64,000 nt of DNA from Platerodrilus igneus (GCA_036346225.1 JARFIW010000884.1:4512501-4576500); one strand, 5' to 3'; counted from the first letter of the stretch, positions 1 through 12,879 are shown. Notes: a model not told the origin generated them from the sequence alone. A program made the numbers and translations.

Positions 1-660
1 AATTGGCATGAAATGCCATAAATTGTTCAAATATGTGTCGCATATTGATTTTAAACTTATTTAAAATTTTAATTATCCCTGTGGATTTTCCCGGGGGCTC
101 GGCGTCCCCGTGGCCCGATTTTAACTGACATCAAAACTTAAGCTCTGGACACCGAGCTGAATCGATTGATGTATCACACATTGATGTCCGACCATTAAAA
201 AGGCCTCGGACACACAGACAGACACACAGACAAATAGATTTCATAAACGTACGAAGTTCGTTGAAAACCGGTATACTTTCAAATCTTACGCATTAAGTAT
301 ATTTCGATACATTCTTTAAAAGTTGAGTATTTTTGAGTTAAACAACTGTAATTTTTTTGAAGAATCTGAAATACTACCAAAAAATATCTGTTTCAATTGA
401 TTAACCTTGTAGTTGTTTGTGAAACCTGCCATCTAATATAGGTGAGAGGTTCCTCTCCCCAAACACAAAAAGGATTATAAAGATGCATTCAGAATTTTTT
501 TACCAATCAGTAGTAGGCGGATTTGCATGATTTTTCCAAAAAAGAAAATGATTGTTGTAACTTTGAAATCATCAACAATTGGATGACAACATATAATGGT
601 TATTTTGAGAGGAAGTGATCTCTCCTATCTTTCGTTTGGGCCATGGCTTTTGGAACACCC
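1..660. other. AT-rich sequence, no gene seen
   Basis: No coding signal stands out. A short CACACAGACAG-type repeat lies at about 210-233. Such tracts are common near 3' ends of arthropod non-LTR elements, but nothing else confirms one here. Confidence 0.4.
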
Positions 661-667
661 CATATAA

Positions 668-669
668 GC

Positions 670-719
<50 letters not shown>

Positions 720-810
720 TGTGTGTGTTTGTGTGTGTGTGTGTGTGCGTGCATGTGTGTGTGGTGCGTGCGTGCGCGCGTGGACACGCGCGTGTGTGTG
801 TGCATATGTA
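668..810. repeat. TA/TG compound microsatellite
   Basis: A pure TA run at about 670-693 passes into TG repeats to about 719, then an impure TG/CG tract to about 810. Short open frames across it (runs of I-Y or V-C) are artefacts of the repeat. Alternating purine-pyrimidine of this kind can adopt Z-DNA, which is an inference only. Confidence 0.97.
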
Positions 811-2580
811 AGTATAGGAATTAATTTTTGTTTCTTTAGTAATGAGGCCTTATTAAACTATATAAATCTTTAACAGGATAATTTATTTTTTATGAAAATA
901 TAAACGTTTCGGCTAAAACATAGTCTAGCCTTTCTCAATGGACAATCTATGTCTAAAAATAGAATTACATAAATAAGAAAACTTTTTTATAAAACATATT
1001 TTTTTGGTGCAATTTTAACGTTAAGAAAAACAAATAATTCCACCAATTATAGGAGTAAATCGACTATTTTACAAAAGGTCAATAGCGAGCACACTGTATA
1101 TAAATTATATTTAATTTAATGCATAAGAAAGGAGCTCATTTTCAATAATTAGATAATATTCAAATAAAATAAGAATGTGTACGCCGTATAATATGTTTTA
1201 AGTTAAATTTATAAGTCCAGAATTAAATAGAAACGAGTAAAAGGTAAGGTTCTAAATGCAACAAATTGCATCAATATAAACACATTATCGGGAAAGATAA
1301 ATAACCTGGAATCCTAGCTATTTAAAGATATCTTCAAAAAAAAATGTGAACGCATGAATAAGTGAACGCATTCTAATACGTCATTATTAGAAAATGAATA
1401 AGTGACTAGGAATATTATATTTATATAAAAATCCAACATATTTCAAATAACAAACAATAAATAACAGGCGGTTCGCTATATGAAACGTTTTGGACTATAA
1501 ACGATACAAATATGAAATACGTGACAAAATTGTAATGGATATTTGGAAATTCTAAGAAGATACTATGATATATTGAATGTCGACGTGCGAGATTGAATAA
1601 AAGTACAACAATTGAAACCAGGGAATTTGAGAAATACCAAGGTTCTACAGAGATAGGCGGAAATTACAAACGTTTATCAATGAACATGCGATGCGCGCTA
1701 ATAAAACGTTGGAAGGTGGTGCTTATAAATACAATGCGAAACTCAAAAATAGATAGTATATCTTTAACAAGGCACGAATTACGTCGATTTAAAGTAAAAA
1801 TTATGTACCAGTAACAATTAGTAAAAGTAAATAGTTTATTAAAAGTGAAAAATTGAAAGTGCCAATATGTGCAACGAAGAATATGCCGTTTTACGCGTAA
1901 ACGTAAGATAAACTATTAACTGTATTTTTTTAAATATTTAACAAATTTATGGTTTTGAATAAACATGCAAGTAAACGTATTCGACATCCAAGAAAACGTA
2001 TTCGAATAAAGATCTAAGAAAACGTATTCAAATAAAGGCATATTTAAATAATACGTCTGAAAACACGTCCAAATAAATTATTACATGAAAATATAAAATA
2101 ATCGTAAAGATATTCAAAGTTACTCTAGAAATACAAGAAGAAAAATACAAGCCACCATTAATCCATCATTCCGGCCAATCAAGTGAAGCAAGTCGAGCCG
2201 TAACAATCAAGGGGTGCTGACCACAGAGACTCTGAGGCAATTCCAGTGACGAGCAAGGAAAACGCAGGTTAGAGACCTTAAAATTTTTATTAGTTAAAGA
2301 ATGTTTCAATTTTAATATTTGCTAAATATTATATATCTGTAAGAGTCAACAAAATGGTTATTTGAGAATTTGAAAATAAGGAAATCATCTTTGAACGTTC
2401 GAAAGGCACTTTAGAGTAATTACAAAGATATTTTTGCTGGCTTTCAGGAAAATTAAATTTGGTGAATGTGAATAATGTATTCAGAGTTTAATTTTTAAAT
2501 TGACATAAAACTGTACTATTATTATACTGTGTAATTTTGAATTGCTTCGTTTAAATTTTTTAATAGATAGAAAGAAAGGG
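811..2580. other. AT-rich intergenic DNA with small direct repeats
   Basis: No gene is supported. Three imperfect copies of a roughly 25-bp unit with core AAACGTATTCGAATAAA lie at about 1,971-2,036. A 73-codon frame at 1,593-1,814 resembles nothing I know and is probably fortuitous. Confidence 0.5.
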
Positions 2581-2584
2581 GAAT

Positions 2585-2724
2585 ATCACAGCAATTTTAA
2601 TGGTACGCCCAATCGTGGGGCATTTCATAGCAATTTTAAAGGCACACCAAAATAGCAGCTATTTCATAGCAATATTAGTGGCACCCATCGTAGTGGCTTA
2701 AATCATAAAAAAGCTATTTCATAG

Positions 2725-2768
<44 letters not shown>

Positions 2769-2805
2769 TATTGTGATATTTGGTGCGCCAAAAGGGTGTT
2801 ATTTT
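2585..2805 (+). repeat. Array of primer-binding-site-like modules with AT microsatellite
   Basis: Four to five related modules of about 40-55 bp begin TTTCATAGCAAT or ATCACAGCAAT. They continue into TGGTACGCCCAATCG, TGGCACACC or TGGTGCGCCAAAAGGG. The cores resemble tRNA-complementary primer binding sites of LTR retrotransposon leaders (TGGCGCCCAA... type). The fourth module dissolves at its GCAATAT into a pure AT run (about 2,717-2,765), after which a last module-like core follows. Related arrays occur at 59.1 and 63.3 kb. No gag frame follows here. Confidence 0.6.
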
Positions 2806-4680
2806 TCATTTTAAACGTGATTTTTGGATTCAGCATGTTAAAATACATTTAAAACAACTTTTAAAACTTTTAAAAATTAATGTTGAAAGTTATTTTCAGA
2901 AAATTTTCAGGAATTTCAGATCTGTTTTTCATAAACCTTCAGATAAGTACTCAGGAAATATGACCATGACATATAAGAAACATCCCGTGTATAATACGGC
3001 ATTTCAAATTTAATATTCTAAAACACAAAATTTAACCCGCTTATTTAATAATCGAACAAGTTTCGAACAGTTTAGTTTCCTTGTATTTAAGTAAAAAGAA
3101 GATAAGAATTGAACAACAACAACGATTCCAGGTAGTGTGAGTTCCTGATGTCAATTAGTGGAAGATTTACTTTTGGAATGAACGTAAGACTTGATAATAA
3201 GAATAGAAAAGGACAGCTGTTGTCGGTTAAACAACCAACATTAAGAACAGGGTGAGAGAGCGAATTCGAGTGCGTATGTATGAATGAGATGGATAGAGGC
3301 GTATTGTAAACGTTGGTTTTGAGTAGACTTGGGGTTTATACTAAGGTTATTAGAGTACTGATTTTTCAAATACGAAGAAATATTAGTGCGGGTGTTTAAT
3401 GTTGTTCGCTTCGAAGTGGTTTTATGGAGAAGTGTTTTTAAAAATATATTACGATTCGAGTAATGATTTTCGGTAAAAGATGAATACGGAGAATTTGTGT
3501 ATGTGTGAGGTGGGCGAACATGTGTAAAATCAGCCGGAGATTGATTTTAAGCTCTCTTTCTCTTTACGTCTTTTACGACGCTCTTAAGATACTCTTACGA
3601 AGCATACAAATCTCTTAGATTCTCTTCTTTTGAAGGTTAGAATTTTGAACTAACGATAAATGTTTTAAGTAAAAACAGTTCGATTTTATTTACACATACT
3701 GTGTAAACTATGTAATTAGTTTTGAAACGATTAGATGTCGGCGTTTAACCAGTTTTGGTTTACTACCACAAATTTGGTCCTCGTAGAAAAAATTTGATGC
3801 ACAGCAGAAGTTTGGGTGTACTATCGAACGGTAGAAGATAGAGATCGTCTGGTAATTTTTGGCTACAACTTGCAATTTGGAGAAAGCAATCCAGATTTGG
3901 GGTTGTTCTTAGATGCAGCAGTCCCGGAAAGAATGGTAGCAGGTTCCGCGTGTATATATAATTCTCAAATAACTGTACCTTATCATTGTACGATGTAAAT
4001 ATGTAATTGAAACTTTGTGTAGGGCGAGTGTAATTTTGTGTTAACTAGAAGAACAAAAATAGGGAGAGTTTCTTTATTGAATACTTTAATTTGGGTTATT
4101 TATGTATAGGTTTAAGAATAATTTATGGTATATGAAATATTTGATATTATGCACGAGATAAGAGGGTCTGTTTAAAATACGTGTGTGCGGAAATTTGCAC
4201 TAAAGGTCCAGGTTATACTATAAGCTCGTATTGAAACAGAAATAAAGTAAGAAATATGTGTTGAAGCCCTATTACTTTCTTGCAATTAATACAATATATT
4301 GTCATGTGTAAATATTGATCTTGGAATGTTACTGCTAAGGGAGTATTTAAAAAGGGGAATGTATATAACTTGTAAATGAGGTGTGAAAGAGAAGACTAAT
4401 TTTGATTTTGGCTTGTAAATTAATTTTAGTAATGGAGTGTAAATAAATGTTGTCTATTTACCGTAGCAGTATTTTTCGTGTTGATAGTTAATTTTCAGGA
4501 AAGTGAGCAGAGCAGCCGTGGCAAATTTTTAAGTATTAGTGATATTATAGAAAAAGGGAATAGCATTTAAATAAGCACTACACGAGGGTTCATGGTTGTA
4601 CACTTTCCACACTGATAAACGACGAGGATCTATGGCAAGACGTTGCTGGGGTTGATGGCCTTAGCGAGTAATGGATGTTA
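2806..4680. other. No gene recognised
   Basis: AT-rich sequence, possibly the leader or LTR remnant of the element carrying the modules just upstream. The short frame at 3,816-3,998 has no recognisable domain. Confidence 0.4.
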
Positions 4681-4686
4681 TTCGGG

Positions 4687-4990
4687 ATAGCAATCACAGA
4701 CTGTGGAAAAGTAGAACAATTGTGTGCTAATTATAATAACAATCACAGTGTTTCTAGTCAAGATAACAATCACCGACCGAGTAATGTTAGTGTAACTGTG
4801 TGCTCGTCAGAATAACAATCACTGACCGTGTTAGGCTAAAATAGTGGTGTTAGTTAGGATAACAATCACCGACTCTGTAATGCGTGGTTTAAGTTAGCGT
4901 AGCCTGTACTGAGCATAAGTCTAGACGACTCTTGGATAACAATCACAAGAGTGTTAGTAGTTACTGGTCTTTGGATAACAATCGAGAAGA
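4687..4990 (+). promoter_or_regulatory. Cluster of seven GATAACAATC motifs
   Basis: The motif (G/A)ATAACAATCAC, often extended by CGAC or AGA, occurs at about 4,687, 4,734, 4,762, 4,811, 4,857, 4,934 and 4,974, all on the same strand. Spacing is 28-77 bp and the intervening sequence is not conserved. This looks like a bank of protein-binding sites (the core contains GATAA), comparable in layout to enhancer or insulator arrays in LTR-element leaders. No factor can be assigned from sequence. Confidence 0.5.
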
Positions 4991-7770
4991 ACTCATACTA
5001 GTACTGGTCCTTGGATGTGGATAAGGACTGACATGTTTAATCGAGAGTTACTTATATACGTTTTTTCGATTATAAGCGTGGCTATCTTAAAAGAGACAAA
5101 AAGAATTAAGTTTTGAGGGTTGTTGTATGGTAATAGACTTTCTTCTTCAATTTCATTAGAAATCTTGTATTGCCGGTTAGCCAATAAGTTTTACGCTTAA
5201 TTAAAGATGTTTTGCGGATTATAGAGCGCAACGTAGCAACTACAAAAATGCTAGAGACAGTGTTTCAAATAACTTCGAAGTAGGTAACAACCAAATTATT
5301 TCCTGATTATTTTTTGTTCTTAGCGTTAAACATTTTAGTCTTATGGTGCATAGGATGATTTGTAAGAACAGGCATAATGCAAATTTGCGCGCTGTAGTGT
5401 TTTATCCACTTCACACTTTATCGATTTCCACCCTTTTCACTTTAATGTAAAGAAAATTAATTCATTTAGCATTTTTTGTTTCCATGTATTACTAAGTCTA
5501 TGGCAAATCTATAAGTAGCTCTTTTTTGGATGGATTGAGTTAAACAAACATTAGAACTTTTTTTGTGAATTACGCAACTTTATCTCTCTTGAGCGATTTT
5601 TTACTTGTTTTATGCTCAGTAAATTTCTTCATTATTAATTTTTAAAAATTTCTACTACACATAAAAATGAGTGTCCTTCCTCAAATTAATTACGCACAGA
5701 AGTACGCTTCAACTAATTGAAGAAATATTTTTAATTGTATAATACTCCGTCAACAAATACCACCTTATAATTCTAAATTACACCATTAACAACAATAAGC
5801 TTAATAAAACCAATTGAAAAGATCAACAAAGGTTACATGGAATGCAACAGTAATAGAAGCCGAGACGCTGGCGTTAATCGTAATTTAAATTTTAAACAGC
5901 ACAGTTTACTTGAGGTGAACCTTACATGCAATCAATAAAGTATATATCCGCATGGTTATCATTGAAATAAATGCCTTTAACTACGTGACCGTCTCGATCA
6001 AAAAGAAAATTACACAAAGATATTTTAAATTTAAAACGGTTTAAAGTGCCACATCAAATTAATTCGTGGCAACATTGTTCAATTTGACTGGAATGCGGTC
6101 TGCTAGAGGAAGGAAGGAAGACGCAAGAGACGGTGATGTCTTGCTGATGGACCAGTCGCTAACCTTGCGAGAGATGAGATCAAAGTAGCAGCGGCGCTTC
6201 GAGTACTGCAGTAGTCAATAACCGGATATGCTACAAAAGGCTATGAAATGTTCAAGCACCAACGACTTTCAGAAACGATGTACTATATAATGAACAATGC
6301 TTTTTGTGATAGATAGTCTTGAAATTAGCTGTATATAGTTACTAATGTACACTACTGATATTTTTACAGTTCGGGGTCCATTTACACGGCTTATCCACAG
6401 TAAGTCTTTTTCTACGTCATTTGTTAAAGCACGTGAATGCATAAATGTGCAGTGTACAAACGATAAATCATATTCTCATACTAAGACACCGCGAAATTAT
6501 TATGCGGGCTGTAAAAACCGCAGTACTCCTACTGAATCAGCTTCCGTTTTTTAAAAAAGGCAGTCGTTTGTACATTGTGGGCGCACAAATGTGTGCATTG
6601 TATGGGCGTTTCTGTACTGCCCAATTCTCAATTTTTGGAGAACTACAGAAATGGGAGCTTAGCACTAAAACAATTTCCGTTTTCCTTTAAGATATAATGA
6701 TTCATATATTATGAGTTAACATATGTGAATATTGCAAACGTCTGTCCACTTCCCCATATTAAGAGCTGCAGCAATTAATTTGAGAGGGTTATAGAAAATG
6801 CAGTTCCATTACATTACCCCCATTTCCCACTTTATAGCTTTCTTTGGTGGCATTAGTGTGTGTATCATAGATACATCAACTTGCAGTGTCAAAGTTAATA
6901 CGAAAATGATATGTAAAAGCTGCTCAAATGACAGTGCAGTTCTTTAATCAAAAGATCTTTTATTTTCAAGATAATTGTTTGTTCAGGGTCGTAATTTATA
7001 TACGTTCTAAACTTGCTTTTTAGACATGTCTGTGCGAGATGAGTGTGTGGTGTTCTAATTGTCTGGGGTCATTTTCCTAGTGCTTCGTAGCAACAGGCAT
7101 AATAATTATTTACATGTTAGAATATCGGTATGAACTTATTATACATTAAAAGCATCACACACACGGGAAATATTTACAAGTCTTTGTGTGTGTAATTAAA
7201 TTGAAAAAGTCTACCACTAGAATTTAAAACACTTTATTTTGTAAAGTTGCAGAACGCGTTCCTATGTTGAAGAATTGGATGTTGCGGTTTCACGACAAAA
7301 CCTGGATCTGGTGTCACGTAGAAGATGTCCACAATTGTGAGTAACCATAATGCTGGTTATCTTGAATGCAATCCGGCAACTCGTGGCAGTGATTGCAGTC
7401 AGATTTCCATAGCTTCGGTACATAGGGTTGGTATGCTGACGCTGGCGTACGGCGGTTTCCTCAGTTGGTAAAAATTACAGCGTACTGATTGAGGTATGTT
7501 CCCAATCCTGGCGCACTCGTTGGCGTCTCGAGCCCTAGGAGGTGGTCCTGATGACTGTGACTTTGGAAATGGAGCGAATCCAAGCTATTTATGGCGGATC
7601 CTGTTCATAGTGTTGTGAGAGTTCACTACACTATTGCACTATTCTCAAGTTCCCTCCAAGAAGTTTGGTGTCCTTCTTAAAGAGAGAACATCACTAAGTG
7701 ATTTGCTCTAGCGATTGGAACTCTTTTTATTCTGAGGTTTGTTTGTGTTGTACGTTCTGACCGTTAGGTC
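4991..7770. other. No gene recognised
   Basis: About 2.8 kb without a convincing coding frame. The two overlapping frames at 6,345-6,690 have no recognisable domains. GC content rises at 7,250-7,760 but no element boundary could be set. Confidence 0.45.
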
Positions 7771-7779
7771 AGCGCCGCG

Positions 7780-7945
7780 GCGCTTACCTAACCTACCAAT
7801 TTTTCCTTCTATCTAACCTTAGTCCACACAAGTCCAACTAACCTAACCTAACTTCAGACAACACTAGCTAACCTAACTCCTGACAAGTTCAACTAACTTA
7901 ACCTAACTCCAGGCAACACCGACTAACCTAACTCCAAACAATGTA
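7780..7945. repeat. Degenerate CCTAA-rich tract
   Basis: Repeated CTAACCTAAC words, up to three CCTAA units in a row, occur among CAAGTCCAACT-like spacers. CCTAA is the complement of the TTAGG arthropod telomere repeat. The tract is too short and degenerate to be a telomere and is best called an interstitial telomere-like or simple repeat. Confidence 0.5.
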
Positions 7946-7989
7946 AACTAATATAAATCCTCTTCTCCACCCTACTTTGTCCTTCTCTC

Positions 7990-8345
7990 TCTCCTCTCCC
8001 ATCCGTATGAGCGTATGACATACATCCGACATACATCCAAACTATATCCGACATATGTCCAGTATACATCCTACATATATCCGACATATGTTTAACATAT
8101 GTCCAACATGTATCCAACATATATCAGCCATGTCCGCCATATGTCTGACATATGTTCAACATTTAGAATAAATCCGACCTAGGTCGGAAGTAATGTCACC
8201 CTATGAGGTAATTTTACCCTATGAGGCAATTTCACCGTATGAGGCAATTTCACTCTAACCTAACATCCTACATATATCCGACATATATCCGGACATATGT
8301 CGATGCGCACTCCTGCCCAGTCCAACCTAGGTCGGATTTAATCCG
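7990..8345. repeat. Self-complementary CATATGTC minisatellite with 18-bp subrepeat
   Basis: Many variants of TCCGACATATGTC run through this stretch. It is interrupted at 8,198-8,251 by three adjacent 18-bp units, ACC(C/G)TATGAGG(C/T)AATTT(T/C). A perfect 14-bp palindrome CCGACCTAGGTCGG lies at 8,174-8,187 and a near copy at about 8,320. Most units are inverted-symmetric, so the array can form hairpins. It ends just before copy 1 of the Polinton-derived element. Confidence 0.8.
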
Positions 8346-8756
8346 ACTGATAACAAAACTGTTCGTAAACAAGAGAATGTAAGCGATATAACGGAAAAGC
8401 ATGTTTATCCTAAAAAGAAATTTGTGGTGCATTTAACAGCTATCTAGGAAGAAAGTTCGACCGATTTGTTTCCGCTAGGCATGGGGTTAAAGCTGAGCTT
8501 CCGTTTTCTCTGGAAAGCACTAACAAAATGGGCCAGGGAGTAAAAGAAGTTATCGGAAAAGAAAACCTCGAAAGCATTAATAAAAAATTCCAAAATCATA
8601 TATGTGTTCCGTACAAAGTGGCACTAGCAGATGTTAAGTTGGAAACTTTATTAGAACTACCAGATATATTAGACGGACTCAAAAAAGATTATTACTATCT
8701 TTTTGACATGGATGTAACCCAAGATTTTGCTGACACATTTATCAAGATGGAGATGT

Positions 8757-9704
8757 TGTAACAGTTCGTTTTTCCTCTGCTAAATTAACGCATAACAATT
8801 ATGTATTGTGTTATAAAATTTGTGGATTTGTTTTTATAGTTTTAATATAAATCGTACTTCAACAATTAATACAGAATTAAAAGCAAAGCATCATAATTTC
8901 GGAACACCCCATTGTTAACCTTAATCATATAGTAAATAAAGCGTATAGTTATACATGTCCAGTCTGTATTGTAAAATTTCTACAACTTATCTCCAAGGCG
9001 ATAACAATAGCGTGTTTGCGCGCACCCGCTTGTTAAAGCAGTTGTCGACGTGCCGGCCAGTCGGCTTTCGATACTTGCAACGTCAATATGATAAAGTTCG
9101 TATCCAAGGCTGACTTGCGAGTCGCAATTCAGTTTCCATAAATGCATTGATCCAATTGTTTGAAACTCATCATGGTTTGCATTTTCTATATTTAAATAAC
9201 TTAAACTAATTGTATTTGTGCAGCAATCATCTGTTTGATGTATAACGTCATGTATAAGTCTAACCTTGGTAGTTTGAACCCATGGAACTTAACATCTTTG
9301 TGATAATGTTTAATTATATATTTAAATTTTCAAACGTTCCTTTTTATCAAAAATTTATGCTTTATAAAATTATCTATGTAACAAAAGTTTTATGAATTTG
9401 AATTACGAATAATACAATCATACACTTGTTTATGCAGGATAACTATTTATGAGGTTAACTTTACTAATTTGAAGGATCTTACTACCAACCTATTTTTATT
9501 ATATGTGAATCATTTTCTCAGTACTGAAAAGGTAACACTAAAAAATCCCTTAATTACGTTAATGACATTTATAATGCCTAATTGCTCTAGAGGCTTTTGC
9601 TATTTTATTTAAATTGCCCCAGATTAACATTAGATATAAAAATTAATTGAATATTCACAAAGTAACGATAATTATCTGTCAAAATAATTCAGAAATAATT
9701 TTCA

Positions 9705-9754
<50 letters not shown>

Positions 9755-10315
9755 TTACTTAGCAGTCTTAATTTCTTTATTAATTTAAACAAGGTTAATT
9801 ACATTCATGAAATCTCTTAAGCAAAAGTATTACCAGATGTGCATAAAATTTGATAAGTAGAGTGTCCAATCTCTATAACACAAAGGAAAGAAATCATAGA
9901 TGTATAAAACCTGTCTGATTTATTTGATATCATTTTGAGGCGCAAATTGCTGTTTCTAATATTATTTTATGTATTTTATTTTATTTCAGGATAAACGTAG
10001 TACAATCTAGAAATACAAAATTTTGTATTTCTACAATAGAATATACTCGTTGAGGTTCCTGTATTTTTCTTAGCGATATTTTTTGTTTTACATATTATCT
10101 AAGTACAGTGGCGCCCTACCCATCCGTATTTAATTAACGACTTTTCTGATAGTCTCTCTAAACCGCTGAAGATAGAGTTCAGAGCTAGTGCGGAAGTCTT
10201 CAAAAGTCAATTGTGTTAATACGGATAAAACATCTTCTGCGCGACTTTTGTAAGAAAAAATAAACATCTTTTTAAGTGAGTTTCACTAACGCCCAGCGTA
10301 GAGAAACAAGAAAAG
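8757..10315 (+). mobile_element. LTR-like insertion splitting the Rep-like gene
   Basis: The gene breaks after GAGATG and resumes at ATGTGTAATTATT. The other copy is uninterrupted there, so this is an insertion. It begins TGTAACAG. At about 10,104-10,107 there is a TACA, followed after one base by TGGCGCCCTACC, a good primer-binding-site look-alike. This suggests a ~1.35-kb LTR plus ~200 bp of leader. ATGT flanks both sides and may be a 4-bp target duplication. No second LTR or coding region is present, so the element is truncated or this reading is wrong. Confidence 0.45.
9709..9752. repeat. AT microsatellite
   Basis: An uninterrupted AT dinucleotide run within the insertion described above. 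Confidence 0.95.
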
Positions 10316-12159
10316 CTTTAATGTGTAATTATTTAACTACAAACCATAACTTCTGCTGCAAGGGTGAATACGAAAAAAACTGCAATATTATAGTTGACAA
10401 CGATAAACTGTGGGAATCGGTTGTTTAACATGGCTAACAACCAATGCAAGAATTAAGATATACAACAAACTTGTGTCAGATAGCAGATCCTGGTGTTAAT
10501 AAAGAAATTGGAAATCATATACTAAATTGTTTACGTTGTCCAAATGCGCGTTTAAGGGAAACGGTCGCGTCTACTTTGGCTAAAGAACGTGGAATTATGC
10601 GATTGGAGGCGAGAATATACAACTGTACGATTGGAAACTATGTCAGTGCGGAACGGGTGTATAATCCCTTAAAAAGACTGTTTAACCTTATTGGAAGATA
10701 GTAAGTTATACATTTTAAAGGCGCCAATGTCCTCGGTACCTCTTGCCAAAATGTGGAGTAAGCTGTCGGATAAACTACAAAATAGCTGCTGTTTAGTGTA
10801 TAATAACCTATTACAGTACGTGTATTAGGGGAATAGCAATACAAAGAAATTGAGTGATTTGGAAATTAATTTGTCCGAAAAACCAGAGGAAAGGGAAAAA
10901 TTGATAAAGTATGTGCTTTCGACTTTCAGTTTTAACTATTTACCTGTAAATAATTTGGAGATAGTAGAGGAGGAAGACAGCCAAGATAAAATAAAACTCT
11001 TACACAAGTGCTACATTAAAGCAGGTAGTACATATTTTACACAATCTGCAACACAATATTCTACAATTCCAAAAGAAATAGTCATTTCGGAATTGGGGTT
11101 GATAAATACGCCTAACATTCGCCCAGAGGTTGTACGACAACGCGTAAATATTGGCAGTAAACTCTATCCGTTTACGCTAAGGGAAATTGGCCCATTATGA
11201 ACGCCATACGCTGTAAGTAGAAGCAAAAGACAGCGGAAATTAGAGGAAATGGATGCAAAAAGGCCAAAGTTGCACTACATGGAAAACACTGCAACAATAC
11301 GCGAACAATGCTAAGATGTGTTAGACAAAGAACATCGTATTAGAGAAAATGAGGAAGAATTAAAAGATTATTTTATGTGCCGATGGACTGACTTAGATAC
11401 ATCTGGGTTCTACAAGCTGTATGCATTTGTGGTTAGTAAGAAAGACTCTTTTAGTTATGTAGGCGTCCTGACGGAAAAGAAATGCGAATTTCGTAACTTT
11501 GGCGTACACCACATGAAAAGGATTCCGCTAAATATTGTATATTTGCCTAGTATAGAACCTTTCGGATCATTTAAAACCGAGGGTCTTACAACCTATAACG
11601 ATCATATATTCCCAAAAGTGGTGGCCATGCAACTACGCAACAGTGAGTGAGAGAATAGGAATTCCCTCCAATACCGACAAGAAGAAGACGATCAAGCTAA
11701 CAAGATATGAATGCAGGATATAGTGGGAGAGCTGCGATTAAAAGATTGTCACAAGTTGCAAGAATTATACGAAGGAATAGATCTGGTTTGTCGGTGGAAT
11801 CGGAGATTTTGTATATAGCGACAAACTTTGGTACATTTTGCAATTCGAAAACCTAGACGCGCTCCATGTATCAAACTATTGGTTAGAAAAAAGAGATAGA
11901 GGGCTTGGGTGTCGATTTATATTTTAAGCTGCGAATAAAATTAGATAAAATTAAAACCACTCCAAACAAACATAAAGAAAGGATTTTCTTCTGTGTATAA
12001 CTTTGTATTAAAATTAAGTTTAAATTGTTCCAGGCTTGGCATTAAATATTTTTAAATTTTGTTATGTATAATGTCAAAATAAAAATTTTAGAATAGTATT
12101 ACATTGCTCTTTATTTATAAAAGGCTATAACATCACCACGAAATAGCAGTCGCACAGAG

Positions 12160-12246
12160 AGGGGCGCGTATGGGTAGTGCGCATGGGCAGGGGAGGGCAG
12201 TGCGCACGGGCAGGGGTGCGCATGGGCAGGGATGTGTCTGGGCGTA
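12160..12246. repeat. G-rich 16-bp minisatellite, copy 1
   Basis: Imperfect repeats of GCGCATGGGCAGGGGT lie downstream of the Rep-like gene. The same array occurs at 53,318-53,405 in the other copy with a different unit order. GGGG runs recur but there are too few per unit to claim a quadruplex. Confidence 0.75.
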
Positions 12247-12329
12247 CACGAAGGAAGCGAAAGTTAACAGTCACCAATCATCTAACTCTTTATTTGGGTG
12301 GTATGGAGTACTTGCAGGTGTATGTATCT

Positions 12330-12455
12330 GGAGTAAAAAGCACGATTTGTACACACGGCATATTAATAAAATTATTTTATCGAGCGAAGATGACAAGCGT
12401 AACGTCATCCCTGGACGCATATCAACCTACGCATGAGAGCATAAAGATATAGGGC
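12330..12455 (+). pseudogene. Polinton PolB C-terminal tail, copy 1
   Basis: The + frame around 12,343-12,452 encodes a stretch ending in residues INKIILSSEDDKRNVIPG, followed shortly by EHKDIG. The terminal block of Polinton protein-primed DNA polymerase B typically reads ...LSxxDDKRYIIPGxTxTxxWGHKDI, so this is its last ~40 residues detached from the enzyme. A TGA falls inside the GH-KDI block. The same tail recurs at 13,373, 53,510, 56,483 and, on minus, at about 49,300. Confidence 0.75.
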
Positions 12456-12879
12456 TAAGATAGTTATTTATATTTGTATAGATTTTGTAAATCTATTTTA
12501 TATATTAATTTTAAGATTCCATAATTTTTAAGTTCTTCCCCCATCTTCCAAATCCTTCCTGCTTCTATCCTGGTGGACAGAGTATACGGGTTATCTCCAC
12601 GTGGTGTTCGCGGAACACGGCGGTTTTAGATTTCTCAGGAAATGGTTGGTTAAAGCATATGTTTTGGGTAGCGAAAAAAAGGTTTTAAAGACGGATTTAA
12701 ATAAAGATGGGCAAAAATTAGAGGTTTGGGTCTTTAAAAGGCGTTACTTTGTAAGAGGTGGTTCTATTTAAAATTTATTTGCAGATTTGGACTTCCTAGA
12801 AAAATCTAATATTAGTTGATACCAAACAAGATATATTTATCTTAAAAAAGTGACTACGCCGCGGATAATAAATACAATA

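Larger units (their letters stand above)
8449..11999 (+). pseudogene. Rep-like orphan gene, copy 1, interrupted
   Basis: Homologous along its length to the gene at 51,081-53,145. The 5' part (8,449-8,756) encodes the N-terminal ~75 codons plus an upstream in-frame stretch. The gene is then split by a 1.56-kb insertion and resumes at about 10,316. Several stop codons and frameshifts follow, for example a TAG where the other copy has Trp near 10,826, TGA near 11,198, and a broken frame near 11,650-11,710. At about 10,995-11,003 this copy keeps the correct frame where the other copy has an extra A, so the two copies show where each is damaged. It is dead as a gene. Function is discussed under the better copy. 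Confidence 0.85.

Noticed and set aside
572..873. His/Thr-rich and Val/Cys-rich short ORFs
   Set aside because: Artefacts of the TA/TG microsatellite.
4687..4990. CRISPR array
   Set aside because: The repeat is only 10-12 bp, spacing is irregular and the genome is eukaryotic.
7780..7945. Telomeric array
   Set aside because: Only short, degenerate CCTAA runs separated by other sequence.
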